Below are positions 36,716-46,481 of a stretch of DNA of 64,000 nt, piece after piece. The notes under the pieces are model-generated. The model saw nothing but the letters and a program-made list of their open reading frames with translations, searched no databases and was not told the origin of the DNA. The stretch comes from Agathobacter sp. (GTDB taxonomy: Bacteria > Bacillota > Clostridia > Lachnospirales > Lachnospiraceae), in assembly GCA_017409825.1 (NCBI GenBank), contig JAFQRZ010000024.1:124001-188000 (forward strand), read 5' to 3'. Each line of letters starts with the position of its first letter. The stretch's first letter is position 1. The translations under genes were made by a program, and so were the position numbers.

Positions 36716-37375
36716 ATGGAAAAAGGGATATTAGTAGTAGCCTCAGGTTTTTCCGGTGCTGGAAAAGGCACGATTATGAAAAAACTGATGAGTGAAAAGG
36801 GCGAAAATTACGCATTATCAATTTCTGCTACCACAAGAGCTCCAAGAGAAGGCGAAGAGCATGGAAGAGAATACTTCTTTTTAACGACAGAAGAGTTTGA
36901 AAACATGATTGCCCGTGATGAACTTGTGGAATATGCGAAATATGTAAATAATTATTACGGAACACCAAGAGCCTACGTAGAAGAACAGCTGAATGCTGGG
37001 AAGAATGTAATTCTTGAGATTGAAATCCAGGGGGCATTGAAAATCAAAGAAAAATTCCCAGATACCGTACTTATGTTTATTACAGCACCTAGTGCAGAAG
37101 AACTTAAGAGCCGTTTGGTAGGCAGAGGAACCGAAACACAAGAGGTTATTGACGCACGTATGAGCCGTGCTTATGAGGAATCTCTTGGTGTGGAAAACTA
37201 TGATTATTTAGTGATTAACGATGATTTGGATGCATGTGTGGAACTTGTAAATGATATCATTCAAAAGGAACGCATGAATGAAACTGAGATGCATGCCAAC
37301 AATCGTGTATCTGCTAATATAGATTTTATCAATAATATGAGAAAAGAGCTTTTAAGCTTTTCGAAAGGAGTATAA
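36716..37375 (+). CDS. gmk: Guanylate kinase
   Basis: Converts GMP to GDP with ATP. 219 aa. P-loop SGFSGAGKGT (Phe replaces the more common Pro), then ISATTRAPREGEEHGREYFF, which binds GMP, and the lid region. AGGA at 36704 favours ATG 36716 over ATG 36710. It ends one base before the rpoZ start. Confidence 0.95.
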   Translation: MEKGILVVASGFSGAGKGTIMKKLMSEKGENYALSISATTRAPREGEEHGREYFFLTTEEFENMIARDELVEYAKYVNNYYGTPRAYVEEQLNAGKNVILEIEIQGALKIKEKFPDTVLMFITAPSAEELKSRLVGRGTETQEVIDARMSRAYEESLGVENYDYLVINDDLDACVELVNDIIQKERMNETEMHANNRVSANIDFINNMRKELLSFSKGV

Positions 37376-37376
37376 T

Positions 37377-37616
37377 ATGATTCATCCATCTTATGTAGAA
37401 CTTATGTCAGTAGTAAACGAGGACGTTGTAATTGGTGAAGAACCAGTAGTAAATAGCCGTTATTCTATCGTTTTAGCTGCTGCAAAACGTGCTCGCGAAA
37501 TTATCGACGGAGCTGATACTATGGTTGAGCATCCAAAATGCAACAAACCATTATCTATCGCTGTGGAAGAAATTATGAACGGCGATGTTAAAATCGTTCC
37601 AGACGAAAACAACTAA
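37377..37616 (+). CDS. rpoZ: RNA polymerase omega subunit
   Basis: 79 aa with the family core NSRYSIVLAAAKRAREIIDG and a C-terminal AVEEIMNGDVKI. Omega supports RNA polymerase assembly. An AAAGGAG ribosome site lies in the end of gmk. A small GC hairpin (GGGCTGC with GCGGCCC) lies between its stop and rimO. Confidence 0.94.
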   Translation: MIHPSYVELMSVVNEDVVIGEEPVVNSRYSIVLAAAKRAREIIDGADTMVEHPKCNKPLSIAVEEIMNGDVKIVPDENN

Positions 37617-37652
37617 GAAAGTGGGGCTGCTTTGCGGCCCTAAAGTATTATT

Positions 37653-38987
37653 ATGAAAAACAAGAAATTATTATTTATATCCCTAGGATGCGACAAAAAT
37701 CTTGTGGATTCTGAGTTTATGATAGGGATGCTTACGGCGGAAGGTGTCGTACTTTGCGATGACGAGACAGAAGCAGATATTATCATTATCAATAGCTGCT
37801 GTTTTATCAATGATGCAAAAGAAGAAAGTATCAACACTATTTTGGAAATGGCAGAATACAAGAAAAATGGTAAGTGCAAGGCACTTATCGTAACAGGCTG
37901 TCTTTCCCAACGCTATCAGGATGAAATCAAAACAGAGATTCCTGAGGTAGATGCTATCCTTGGTACAAATTCGTATGATGCCATTTGTGATGCAGTAAGA
38001 GAATCCTTAGATCAGCATTTCTACAAGAATGTAGCAACGCTTGAGGGATTACCGAAACTTACAAATAAGAGAACCGTTACTACAGGTGGACACTTTGCTT
38101 ATCTTAAAATTGCAGAGGGATGCAATAAGAATTGTACCTACTGCATCATTCCATCGATTCGTGGTAGATACCGCAGTGTTCCGATGGAAGATTTGATTGC
38201 ACAGGCAAAAGAACTTGCAGAAAATGGTGTAAAAGAACTCATTCTGGTAGCACAGGAAACGACACTTTATGGCGTAGATATCTATGGTGAAAAGTCGCTT
38301 CACAAGCTGCTGGATGAATTGAATAAAATTCCAGGACTTTTCTGGATTCGTATCATGTATTGTTATCCAGAAGAAATCTATGAGGAATTGATTGATGCCA
38401 TGATTCGAAACAAGAAGGTTTGTCATTATCTGGATATGCCAATCCAGCATTGCAATGACGAAATCCTTCGTAAAATGGCAAGACGCACCAATCGTAAAGA
38501 ACTGGAAGAACGTATTGCTTATTTAAGAGAGCGTATTCCAGATATCACACTTCGAACCACGTTAATTTGTGGGTTCCCTGGAGAAACAGAGGAAATGCAT
38601 GAGGAATTGATGCAGTTTATTAATGATATGGAGTTTGATAGACTGGGAGCGTTTGCATATTCACCAGAAGAAGGTACAGTGGCTGCTGAATTACCAGATC
38701 AAGTAGATGATGAATTGAAATTGGACTGGCAGGCAGATGTCATGGAACTTCAAGAAGAAGTGATTTTTGATAAAAATGAGACTCTAATCGGTCAAACTTA
38801 CTTTGCATTTATTGAAGGTAAGGTGGCTGATGAGAACGCCTATATCGGCAGAACATATCGTGATGCTCCAAATGTAGACGGATATATATTCATCAATACA
38901 GATGAGGAACTTATGACCGGTGACATTGTAAAAGTACAGGTAACTGGTGCATATGAATATGACTTGATAGGAGAAATAGTAAAATGA
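37653..38987 (+). CDS. rimO: Ribosomal protein S12 methylthiotransferase RimO
   Basis: 444 aa. N-terminal UPF0004 domain (FISLGCDKNLVDSE), radical SAM motif CNKNCTYCIIPSIRGRYRS, and a TRAM domain at the C-terminus. It methylthiolates the conserved Asp of S12. The paralogue miaB is at 7506. There is no clear SD: AAAG lies 8 bases upstream, behind a small hairpin. The stop overlaps the pgsA start (ATGA). Confidence 0.96.
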   Translation: MKNKKLLFISLGCDKNLVDSEFMIGMLTAEGVVLCDDETEADIIIINSCCFINDAKEESINTILEMAEYKKNGKCKALIVTGCLSQRYQDEIKTEIPEVDAILGTNSYDAICDAVRESLDQHFYKNVATLEGLPKLTNKRTVTTGGHFAYLKIAEGCNKNCTYCIIPSIRGRYRSVPMEDLIAQAKELAENGVKELILVAQETTLYGVDIYGEKSLHKLLDELNKIPGLFWIRIMYCYPEEIYEELIDAMIRNKKVCHYLDMPIQHCNDEILRKMARRTNRKELEERIAYLRERIPDITLRTTLICGFPGETEEMHEELMQFINDMEFDRLGAFAYSPEEGTVAAELPDQVDDELKLDWQADVMELQEEVIFDKNETLIGQTYFAFIEGKVADENAYIGRTYRDAPNVDGYIFINTDEELMTGDIVKVQVTGAYEYDLIGEIVK

Positions 38988-39529
38988 CAATGAATTTACC
39001 AAACAAACTGACAATCTTTAGAGTAATTTTGATTCCATTTTTTGTAGCATGTATGTTAATTCCAGCAATTCCATTTAACAATATCATTGCATGTGTAATT
39101 TTCTGTGTAGCTAGTTTTACAGATTTCCTGGATGGATATTTAGCTAGACGTGATGGATTAGTAACCAACTTCGGTAAGTTTATGGATCCACTTGCTGACA
39201 AGCTTTTAGTAGGTGCAGCACTTATCTGTTTAGTAGAAACTGGTCAGCTTCCTGCATGGGCAGTAGTTATCATTATTTCACGTGAATTTATCATCAGCGG
39301 CTTCCGTCTTATTGCGTCTGACAATGGTGTAGTTATCGCAGCAAGCTACTGGGGAAAATTCAAAACAGTAACTCAGATGGTAATGGTTATTGTTTTAATT
39401 CTTAACATTCCTGGAGCAATTTTTGCTGTAATCGGCAAGCTTCTTATGTGGGCTGCTGTAATCCTTACAGTTGTTTCATTAGTTGACTATGTTGTTAAGA
39501 ACAAAGAAGTATTAAACGATACAAAATAG
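38984..39529 (+). CDS. pgsA: CDP-diacylglycerol-glycerol-3-phosphate 3-phosphatidyltransferase
   Basis: 181 aa, multi-pass membrane enzyme of phosphatidylglycerol synthesis. The CDP-alcohol phosphatidyltransferase motif D-x2-DG-x2-AR-x8-G-x3-D-x3-D is complete, from DFLDGYLARRDG to GKFMDPLADK. It is coupled to rimO by a four-base overlap. The SD is GGAG inside rimO. Confidence 0.95.
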   Translation: MTMNLPNKLTIFRVILIPFFVACMLIPAIPFNNIIACVIFCVASFTDFLDGYLARRDGLVTNFGKFMDPLADKLLVGAALICLVETGQLPAWAVVIIISREFIISGFRLIASDNGVVIAASYWGKFKTVTQMVMVIVLILNIPGAIFAVIGKLLMWAAVILTVVSLVDYVVKNKEVLNDTK

Positions 39530-39539
39530 GATAAAAATC

Positions 39540-40037
39540 ATGACAGAAAACAGACTACTGGAATTATTATCGAAACATAATCTAAAAATCGCTACTGCAG
39601 AAAGCTGCACAGGCGGTTTGGTTGCAGGTGTATTATGCGATATTTCTGGCATTTCCGCTCATTTTGAGGAAGGATATATTACCTATTCCGAAGAAGCAAA
39701 ATGCAAGAATTTAGGTGTATTGCCAGAAACCATCGCTCACTTCGGTGTGGTAAGCTGTGAGGTAGCAGAAGAAATGGCGATGGGTGCAGCGGAAAGAGCG
39801 AATGCTGATTGTGCAGTTGCTACGACAGGCGTAGCTGGACCAACTGGCGGCACAGAGGAAAATCCAGTAGGAACTGTTTGTTTTGCGTGTGTAGTTCGAA
39901 ATCAAGTATTGACAGAACGTATGATATTTGAAGGAAATCGCATGGAAATCCGTATGCAGGCGGCGGTTTACGCAATTGAAATGCTATGTGATTACATTGA
40001 GTCATGCTATGATGATGGCGATGATGAAGAATTATAA
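39540..40037 (+). CDS. pncC: Nicotinamide-nucleotide amidohydrolase (CinA C-terminal domain protein)
   Basis: 165 aa, a stand-alone CinA-C domain: ATAESCTGGLVAGVL, YITYSEEAKCKNLGV and TTGVAGPTGGTEENPVGTV. It deamidates NMN in pyridine nucleotide recycling. The N-terminal molybdopterin-like CinA domain is absent. The C-terminus ends in an acidic run. Confidence 0.92.
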   Translation: MTENRLLELLSKHNLKIATAESCTGGLVAGVLCDISGISAHFEEGYITYSEEAKCKNLGVLPETIAHFGVVSCEVAEEMAMGAAERANADCAVATTGVAGPTGGTEENPVGTVCFACVVRNQVLTERMIFEGNRMEIRMQAAVYAIEMLCDYIESCYDDGDDEEL

Positions 40038-40052
40038 TCGGAGGAATGAACG

Positions 40053-40604
40053 ATGCGTATTATCGCAGGAACTGCAAGAAGTCTTCCTTTAAGAACTCCT
40101 GAGGGACTGGACACCAGACCTACCTCGGACCAGATTAAAGAGACATTATTTAATATGTTACAATATGATATTCCAGGGTGTTATTTTCTAGATTTGTTTG
40201 CTGGAAGTGGACAAATTGGTTTGGAAAGTTTAAGCCGTGGTGGCGAATATTCCGTATTCGTTGAGAATAATCGTAAAGCAGCAAAATGCATTGAGGAAAA
40301 TATTAAGTTTACCAAATTCGATAAAAATGCCAGACTATTGGTGTCGGATGTCGTATCTGCATTGTATACCTTAGAAGGCAAATACAAATTTGATATTGTA
40401 TTTATGGACCCACCATATAACAAGGAATTGGAAAAAGAGGTGCTGAAATATCTTGCAGATTCTTCACTTTTGAAAGAAGACAGCAAGATTATCGTAGAGG
40501 CATCATTAGAAACAGACTTTGATTATGTGGAAGAGTTAGGGTTTGAAATCACAAAATACAAAAAATACAAGACAAATGTACATGTATTTTTGAGAAGGAA
40601 ATAG
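40053..40604 (+). CDS. rsmD: 16S rRNA (guanine966-N2)-methyltransferase RsmD
   Basis: 183 aa. It has the N-terminal MRIIAGTARSLPLRTPEG, the SAM-binding FLDLFAGSGQIGLESLSRG and the catalytic DPPYN (VFMDPPYNKE). A GGAGGAATGAACG ribosome site precedes the ATG. coaD follows, the usual pair. Confidence 0.95.
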   Translation: MRIIAGTARSLPLRTPEGLDTRPTSDQIKETLFNMLQYDIPGCYFLDLFAGSGQIGLESLSRGGEYSVFVENNRKAAKCIEENIKFTKFDKNARLLVSDVVSALYTLEGKYKFDIVFMDPPYNKELEKEVLKYLADSSLLKEDSKIIVEASLETDFDYVEELGFEITKYKKYKTNVHVFLRRK

Positions 40605-40625
40605 TTCAGCAATGGGGGTGTTTTT

Positions 40626-41129
40626 ATGAAGAGAGCTGTCTATCCTGGAAGTTTTGATCCAATTACATTTGGGCATCTAGATATTATCGAACGTTCGGCG
40701 AAAATGGTAGACGAATTAGTTATCGGTGTTTTATGCAATAGTGCCAAAAATTCGTTGTTTTCTTTGGAAGAACGTGTTAATATGATAAAAGAGATTACAA
40801 AGGATATTCCAAATGTAAGAGTGGAATCCTTTGAAGGTCTTTTGGTCGATTATATGAGACAAATTGATGCAAACATCATTATTCGAGGCTTAAGGGCAGT
40901 GACAGACTTTGAGTACGAATTACAGATTGCACAAATGAATCATGTGTTGAAAGATGATGCGGAGACCATCTTCTTAATTACAAACTTGAAGTATTCTTAT
41001 TTGAGTTCTACCGTTGTAAAAGAAATCGCTTCTTATGGCGGAGATATTTCTAAGTTTGTACCAGAAGAGATTATTGACCGCATTTATGAAAAATATAATG
41101 TAAATAGGGAGAATACGTATGAGCAGTAA
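40626..41129 (+). CDS. coaD: Pantetheine-phosphate adenylyltransferase
   Basis: 167 aa. It has the nucleotidyltransferase motif [14 protein letters not shown], the [12 protein letters not shown] pantetheine site and [14 protein letters not shown]. Penultimate step of CoA synthesis. The end overlaps the next gene by 11 bases. Confidence 0.96.
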   Translation: MKRAVYPGSFDPITFGHLDIIERSAKMVDELVIGVLCNSAKNSLFSLEERVNMIKEITKDIPNVRVESFEGLLVDYMRQIDANIIIRGLRAVTDFEYELQIAQMNHVLKDDAETIFLITNLKYSYLSSTVVKEIASYGGDISKFVPEEIIDRIYEKYNVNRENTYEQ

Positions 41130-41775
41130 AATCGAACAAGTAATTGATGAAATTGAAGAATACCTCGATGGTTGTAAATTTGTACCATTTTCTTCAACAA
41201 ATATTTCGGTAGACAAAGAAGAAATCGAAGAATTGATTGCTGAATTACGTTCTAAAACACCAGAAGAAATTCGTAGATATCAGAAGATTATTAGCAATAA
41301 AGAAGCTATCCTTGCAGATGCACAGCAGAAAGCAGACCAGATTATCGCTCAGGCTCAGATTCAGACCAATGAATTAGTCAGCGAACATCAGATTATGCAG
41401 CAAGCGTATGCACAGGCAAATGAAGTAGTTATGATTGCTACAAAGCAGGCACAGGAAATCTTAGACAATGCTACAAACGAAGCAAATAACATTCGTTTAT
41501 ATGCAATGTCTTATACAGATGATAAATTAAAAGGCTTAGAAGATATCTTAATCAACTCTATTGATACTACAAAAGCTCGTAACGACAATTTGATTAGTTC
41601 TCTTCAGGGCTATTTGGATATCGTATCTGCAAATCGTGCAGAGCTTTTCCCAGCAGAGCCAGAACCAGCTCCAGTGCATAAGCCAGTAGAAAAGAAACCT
41701 GTTGAAAAAGCAAAAGATCCAGATGGCTTGGAACCAATTGATTTATCTGTGGTTAATATCAAAGCGAACGAATAA
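41119..41775 (+). CDS. Coiled-coil protein, V-ATPase H/DivIVA-like
   Basis: 218 aa, no enzyme domain. A short N-terminal domain ([20 protein letters not shown]) is followed by long Ala/Gln/Glu-rich helices (about 40-150, with [13 protein letters not shown] repeats like ATP synthase subunit b) and a Pro/Lys-rich tail ([20 protein letters not shown]). The N-terminal part suggests a scaffold. It is coupled to coaD. Its last 17 bases overlap the convergent YlbJ-like gene. Confidence 0.75.
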   Translation: MSSKIEQVIDEIEEYLDGCKFVPFSSTNISVDKEEIEELIAELRSKTPEEIRRYQKIISNKEAILADAQQKADQIIAQAQIQTNELVSEHQIMQQAYAQANEVVMIATKQAQEILDNATNEANNIRLYAMSYTDDKLKGLEDILINSIDTTKARNDNLISSLQGYLDIVSANRAELFPAEPEPAPVHKPVEKKPVEKAKDPDGLEPIDLSVVNIKANE

Positions 41776-42703
41776 AAAATACATATATTACACTAAGTAA
41801 TGTTAATAATAGGGAAAGTGCTACTTTCCCTATTATGTATTTATGAATAGATACTCCTGAATTTGATAGGATGGAGGCGGTTTGGGCAATTCCAGAAGCT
41901 CCACCGAATGACAAGGCCTGTATTGTCAAAATATATCTTAGGTTTTCTAATATATTACCGTTAGACAAAAGGTTGATACCGTTTGTGATTTCTAGATTAC
42001 CAAGCAGAATGGTGACAAGTATAGGCGGATTCACTATTAGAGAAGTTATCATTGCTGTTGTGATTTGGGTTATGATAGAAAATAGTACAATGTAACCACA
42101 TATTTTGATGAGAGATTCAAAACCACTAATGATTCCAGCATCTATAACTTGCATATCTAAATGAAAAGAAGAGGATGCATTCTCATGATAAATCTTTTTC
42201 ATACATACATTTGTATGAGGGGGTTCCAGCCTATAGTTCCATATAAGATAAACAGCAACAATTACAAGCGGCATCAAATATAGAAGCACATAGGTGGAGA
42301 TATTATATTGTGTGGAGGAAAAAAGTAGAGGCATTGCAAATCCACACACATACATGGGACTGAAGTTATTGGTAGCGATCGCAAGGACAGTGGCCTGTCT
42401 TTTCGAAAGGAGGTTTTGTTTGTAGAAATCCGACGAAAGCTTGGCTCCTATAGGAAAACCGAAGATAAAACCACAGGTCATGGTTAAAATGATTGCAATT
42501 AAATTTGCATTCCCTTTGAAACTTTTTAAAAAATCACTTTTTACTAATACAGAAGAAAGTATAGTAAATGGCAAAAGGGCCGGAAGTATCTGCTGAAACC
42601 AGATTTGGATGCCATTTCTTGCTGCATTTACAGTGATTTCAGGGAAGAAAAAAGAATAGATAATTAGTATTAAAATAACACAAGTAAATAATATTTTTTT
42701 CAT
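41759..42703 (-). CDS. ylbJ: YlbJ-like sporulation integral membrane protein (nucleoside-recognition/Gate family)
   Basis: 314 aa, about eight membrane helices. Gate-type motifs include FQQILPALLPFTILS, GFIFGFPIGAKLSSDFY and QALSFGGASGIAQTASIL. B. subtilis YlbJ is a sporulation membrane protein, and ylbJ lies next to coaD there as it does here. No SD is visible before the start codon, and only 30 bp separate it from the divergent pepD gene. Its last codons contain a perfect hairpin shared with the facing operon. Confidence 0.85.
   Translation of the reverse strand: MKKILFTCVILILIIYSFFFPEITVNAARNGIQIWFQQILPALLPFTILSSVLVKSDFLKSFKGNANLIAIILTMTCGFIFGFPIGAKLSSDFYKQNLLSKRQATVLAIATNNFSPMYVCGFAMPLLFSSTQYNISTYVLLYLMPLVIVAVYLIWNYRLEPPHTNVCMKKIYHENASSSFHLDMQVIDAGIISGFESLIKICGYIVLFSIITQITTAMITSLIVNPPILVTILLGNLEITNGINLLSNGNILENLRYILTIQALSFGGASGIAQTASILSNSGVSIHKYIIGKVALSLLLTLLSVIYVFFIRSL
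41807..41835. terminator. Hairpin in the 3' end of ylbJ facing the coaD operon
   Basis: A perfect 13-bp stem, TAATAGGGAAAGT (41807-41819) with ACTTTCCCTATTA (41823-41835), has a 3-nt loop. It lies 30 bp past the stop of the plus-strand coiled-coil gene but inside the ylbJ coding region, where it encodes a membrane helix segment. No long U-run follows, so termination strength is uncertain. Confidence 0.6.
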
Positions 42704-42733
42704 AATATTATGTATGAAAATAAGGAGGCTTTT

Positions 42734-44182
42734 ATGAGAGTTTTAGAAAATTTACAACCAGAAAGAGTATTTTACCATTTTGAGGAAATCGCAAAGATTC
42801 CACATGGTTCTGGAAATACAAAACAGATTAGCGATTATTTAGTTGCTTTTGCGAAAGAGCATCATTTAGAACATTATCAGGATGAAATCAACAATGTAAT
42901 CATCATCAAAGAAGCGACAGAAGGCTATGAAAATGCTGACGCAGTGATTATTCAGGGACACATGGATATGGTTTGTGAAAAAGAAAGCGACTGCAACATC
43001 GACTTCGAAAAAGATGGTTTAGATTTATATGTAGAAGATGGTTTTGTAAAAGCAAGAGGTACAACACTTGGTGGTGATGATGGTATTGCTGTGGCTTATG
43101 GTTTAGCTTTATTAGAAGCAACAGACATTGCACATCCACGTTTAGAAGTTGTGATTACTGTAGATGAAGAAACAGGCATGGATGGTGCTTATGGTATTGA
43201 TTTGTCTATGTTAAAAGGCAAGAAAATGCTTAATATTGACAGTGATGAAGAAGGCATTTTCCTTACAAGCTGTGCAGGTGGAACTAGTGTAGAAGCAACC
43301 ATTCCAGTAAAACGTATTACACAGACGGGCATAGTACTTAATGTAAAGGTTGATGGTCTTTTTGGTGGACATTCTGGGGCAGAAATTCATAAGGAACGTG
43401 GTAATGCATCCATTCTTATGGGCAGAGTATTAAATAACATAGCAAACGAAGTGCCATTTGGTATCATTTCACTTGCTGGTGGACTTAAAAACAATGCAAT
43501 ACCAAGAGAATGCAACGCATCTATTTTAGTGCCTGAAGAAGCAGTTGGTTTAGTAGAAACAATCATTGTAGAACAGTCCGAAATCTTTAAGAAAGAGCTG
43601 TTTGCATCAGATGCAGATGTACAGGTAACATCGGTAAATGCAGGTGTTCAGGAAGCATCTATTTTGGATTTTGCTTCTATCAATCAAGTATTATGCTATT
43701 TGCGTCTCGTTCCAAATGGAGTACAGCATATGAGCCAGGCGATTCCAGGACTTGTAGAAACATCACTTAATCTTGGTATCATGGAACTCAAGGAAGATGT
43801 ATTCGTAACAGATACCTCTATTCGTAGCTCTGTAGGATCACGCAAGGAAGATTTAAGAGATAAATTAGTAAATATCATTGAACTTGTAGGCGGTGAAGCG
43901 GAAGTAGTAGGTGATTATCCAGCTTGGGAATACAAAGCAGAATCGAAACTTCGTGAAGAAATTGCGACAGCTTACCAAGCAGTTTATGGTAAGGAACCAG
44001 AATTTACAGCAATTCACGCAGGTCTTGAATGTGGTATTCTTTCTGAAAAGATTGAAGGCTTAGACTGCGTATCCTTCGGTCCAGCCAACTACGACATTCA
44101 CACACCACAGGAAAGACTGAATATTGAGTCTACCGAACGCGTTTGGAACTTCTTAGTGGAATATTTGAAACAAGCGAGATAA
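42734..44182 (+). CDS. pepD: Aminoacyl-histidine dipeptidase (PepD, M20 family)
   Basis: 482 aa. Zinc peptidase motifs: IQGHMDMVCEK with the first ligand, TLGGDDGIAVAYGLA, VDEETGMDGAYG, and the C-terminal IHAGLECGIL and FGPANYDIHTP. A cytosolic dipeptidase acting on X-His and other dipeptides. AAGGAGG at 42722 sets the ATG at 42734. Confidence 0.94.
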   Translation: MRVLENLQPERVFYHFEEIAKIPHGSGNTKQISDYLVAFAKEHHLEHYQDEINNVIIIKEATEGYENADAVIIQGHMDMVCEKESDCNIDFEKDGLDLYVEDGFVKARGTTLGGDDGIAVAYGLALLEATDIAHPRLEVVITVDEETGMDGAYGIDLSMLKGKKMLNIDSDEEGIFLTSCAGGTSVEATIPVKRITQTGIVLNVKVDGLFGGHSGAEIHKERGNASILMGRVLNNIANEVPFGIISLAGGLKNNAIPRECNASILVPEEAVGLVETIIVEQSEIFKKELFASDADVQVTSVNAGVQEASILDFASINQVLCYLRLVPNGVQHMSQAIPGLVETSLNLGIMELKEDVFVTDTSIRSSVGSRKEDLRDKLVNIIELVGGEAEVVGDYPAWEYKAESKLREEIATAYQAVYGKEPEFTAIHAGLECGILSEKIEGLDCVSFGPANYDIHTPQERLNIESTERVWNFLVEYLKQAR

Positions 44183-44266
44183 ATTTTAATTCTATGTAGT
44201 GAATCAGTTATAAATCCGGTGTATTAAAGTGAAGGGCCTTAGTACATAGGAAAGGAGCATGAGGAT

Positions 44267-44827
44267 ATGGATGATAGCAAAATAATAGCGCTTTATTTCG
44301 ACCGGTCGGAACAAGCCATATCAGAAACTGCAAAGAAGTACGGAAGATACTGTCACTACATAGCATTTCAAATACTGCATAACACAGAAGATTCTGAGGA
44401 ATGTGTCAACGATACTTATTTTCGGGCATGGAGTGTCATACCACCTAAGCATCCAGAACACTTACGGACTTTTCTAGGGAAAATCACTCGTAATTTATCT
44501 CTAAATAAGTGGGAAAAACAAATTGCCCAAAAGAGAGGGAACGGTCAATGTGAACAAGTTCTTGAGGAATTAATTGAGTGTATTCCATCCGAAAATAATG
44601 TAGAAAAAATAGTTGAAGATAGGTTTATCCTAGAAATATTAAATGATTTTCTGTATAAGCTTCCAGCGGATAAGCGTAAGATTTTTGTTTGTAGATACTG
44701 GTATTTTAGTTCTATCAAAGAAATTGCAAAAGCGTATGGAATATCTGAAAGTAAGGTGACAGTAACCCTTTTTCGTACTAGGCAGATGTTAAAAGAAGTA
44801 TTGGAGAAAGAAGGTGTTCTGTTATGA
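44267..44827 (+). CDS. ECF-type RNA polymerase sigma factor
   Basis: 186 aa. Region 2 spans roughly residues 10-85 (YIAFQILHNTEDSEECVNDTYFRAW) and region 4 about 120-180 (RKIFVCRYWYFSSIKEIAKAYGISESKV). AAAGGAG precedes the ATG. Its TGA overlaps the ATG of the next gene, a membrane protein that is probably its partner. The signal sensed is unknown. Confidence 0.9.
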   Translation: MDDSKIIALYFDRSEQAISETAKKYGRYCHYIAFQILHNTEDSEECVNDTYFRAWSVIPPKHPEHLRTFLGKITRNLSLNKWEKQIAQKRGNGQCEQVLEELIECIPSENNVEKIVEDRFILEILNDFLYKLPADKRKIFVCRYWYFSSIKEIAKAYGISESKVTVTLFRTRQMLKEVLEKEGVLL

Positions 44828-45726
44828 AAAATAATCATTTGTTGAATCTGATTGGAGAAATTGACGATAGGTATATTGAGGAAGTAATTCCAGTAAGCCA
44901 GAAAAAGAAAGTACCGTTATTGGCAAAAGTTCTTGTTGCCGCATGTGTTTGTATTGTTGTAGGTTTGGGATATAGTTATTTTAATCCGTCTAGTATTGAA
45001 TCAATTATTGATAACGGAAGTTTTACAAATAATTCTGCGGAATATATAACTCCTATTATGGTAGATGGTTATAAGGCTACCTATGAAAAAATGCGTGTCG
45101 ATGGGAAACGCCTAAAATCATTTGTTGGAGATGAGTATATTTCGAGTGATTCTCTCAAATGGTTTTATGTAGAAGGATATGATAATATAAAATATCTTGT
45201 CTTGGAGGATGCGAACGGAAAACTTACATTATGGCGTTTTTCTCATTTTAATGTAACAGCTAGTGAAACGTATACCTATGGAGATGTGCTTCGACTAATC
45301 TATAATGTGGATTGCGCTGAGGATATCGTAAGCATTACCACTAGCCCATTTAATGCAGATAATTCAGATGCTGGAAAAGCAATGCAGGCTGAGGTTGGAA
45401 CGCATACTTATACGGACAGAGATGACATATTAGCCTTTTATGAAGTTGTGAAAGATGTCATTTGTTATGGTCCAGATACGGACAATCCTGCTGATGACAC
45501 GAGATTTACCTATAGTTTTTCTGCTCAAGATGGACATTATCTTGTTGCGAAAGATGGCATTTATGGAACTCGTTGTATTTCTATTAAATTTACAGACGGA
45601 ACGACACATGATACATGGAAATATTCAGCACTTAGTGGTAGTTTTTTTGAATATGGCAGTATTTTTACGGAACCAATGGATGAAAGTGATGTATATATAT
45701 TAAATGATATCTTTGGAATTAAATAA
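44824..45726 (+). CDS. Membrane protein paired with the ECF sigma factor
   Basis: 300 aa. A short cytoplasmic N-terminus (NHLLNLIGEIDDRYIEEVIPV), one membrane helix at about 38-57 (LLAKVLVAACVCIVVGLGY) and a large extracellular domain without recognised motifs. The layout and the four-base overlap with the sigma gene suggest an anti-sigma or sensor role, but the N-terminus is too short to contain a classical zinc anti-sigma domain. Confidence 0.75.
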   Translation: MKNNHLLNLIGEIDDRYIEEVIPVSQKKKVPLLAKVLVAACVCIVVGLGYSYFNPSSIESIIDNGSFTNNSAEYITPIMVDGYKATYEKMRVDGKRLKSFVGDEYISSDSLKWFYVEGYDNIKYLVLEDANGKLTLWRFSHFNVTASETYTYGDVLRLIYNVDCAEDIVSITTSPFNADNSDAGKAMQAEVGTHTYTDRDDILAFYEVVKDVICYGPDTDNPADDTRFTYSFSAQDGHYLVAKDGIYGTRCISIKFTDGTTHDTWKYSALSGSFFEYGSIFTEPMDESDVYILNDIFGIK

Positions 45727-45740
45727 GATAGGTGAATAAA

Positions 45741-46466
45741 ATGCTACGAATAGACAAGTACCTTACTGACTGTGGTATCGGTACAAGAAGCGAAGTGAAA
45801 AAGTATATAAAGGCGAAGCAAATCACAGTGAATGGCGAAATTGTCGCGAAACCAGAACAGAAAATTGATGAAAATGTCGATGAAGTATGTTTCAAAGGTC
45901 AGCCAATTACCTATGAAAAGTATGTTTATTATCTATTCCATAAACCTGCGGGATGTGTCACAGCGAAACAAGACAATGTGCATAAGACCGTTATGGAGTA
46001 TTTTCCAGATGATATTCGTGCAAAAGATATTGCTCCGGTTGGGAGATTGGATTTAGATACAGAAGGTTTATTATTATTTACTAATGATGGTCCGTTGACG
46101 CATCATTTACTAAGTCCGACACATCATATCCCAAAAACTTACTATGCCATTTTGGATAAAGAAGTGCCGGAAACTGCAGTGGAATTATTCAAAAGTGGTG
46201 TGGACATAGGAGATGATAAGCTGACTTTGCCAGCAGAATTAATAATTTTACCTATGTCAGTGAATGATGCAGGAGATAAGATGTATTCCGCTGAACTCAC
46301 GATTCATGAAGGTCGCTTTCATCAGGTAAAGCGTATGTTTGAAGCGGTTGGCTGTACTGTGACATATTTAAAGAGGATTTCGATGGGGACGCTTACCCTT
46401 GGAGAATTGCAGAAAGGGGAGTATCGAAAACTCACGGAAGAAGAAGTGAATACACTTCAAAAATAG
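45741..46466 (+). CDS. rsuA: 16S rRNA pseudouridine synthase, RsuA family
   Basis: 241 aa. An N-terminal S4 RNA-binding domain (MLRIDKYLTDCGIGTRSEVK) precedes the catalytic domain with GRLDLDTEGLLLFTNDG, containing the nucleophilic Asp. ATAGGTG precedes the ATG at 45741; a GTG at 45732 is in frame but lacks a site. Probably modifies 16S rRNA; the exact position is not certain from sequence. Confidence 0.9.
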   Translation: MLRIDKYLTDCGIGTRSEVKKYIKAKQITVNGEIVAKPEQKIDENVDEVCFKGQPITYEKYVYYLFHKPAGCVTAKQDNVHKTVMEYFPDDIRAKDIAPVGRLDLDTEGLLLFTNDGPLTHHLLSPTHHIPKTYYAILDKEVPETAVELFKSGVDIGDDKLTLPAELIILPMSVNDAGDKMYSAELTIHEGRFHQVKRMFEAVGCTVTYLKRISMGTLTLGELQKGEYRKLTEEEVNTLQK

Positions 46467-46481
46467 TTTTTAGGAGATTTT

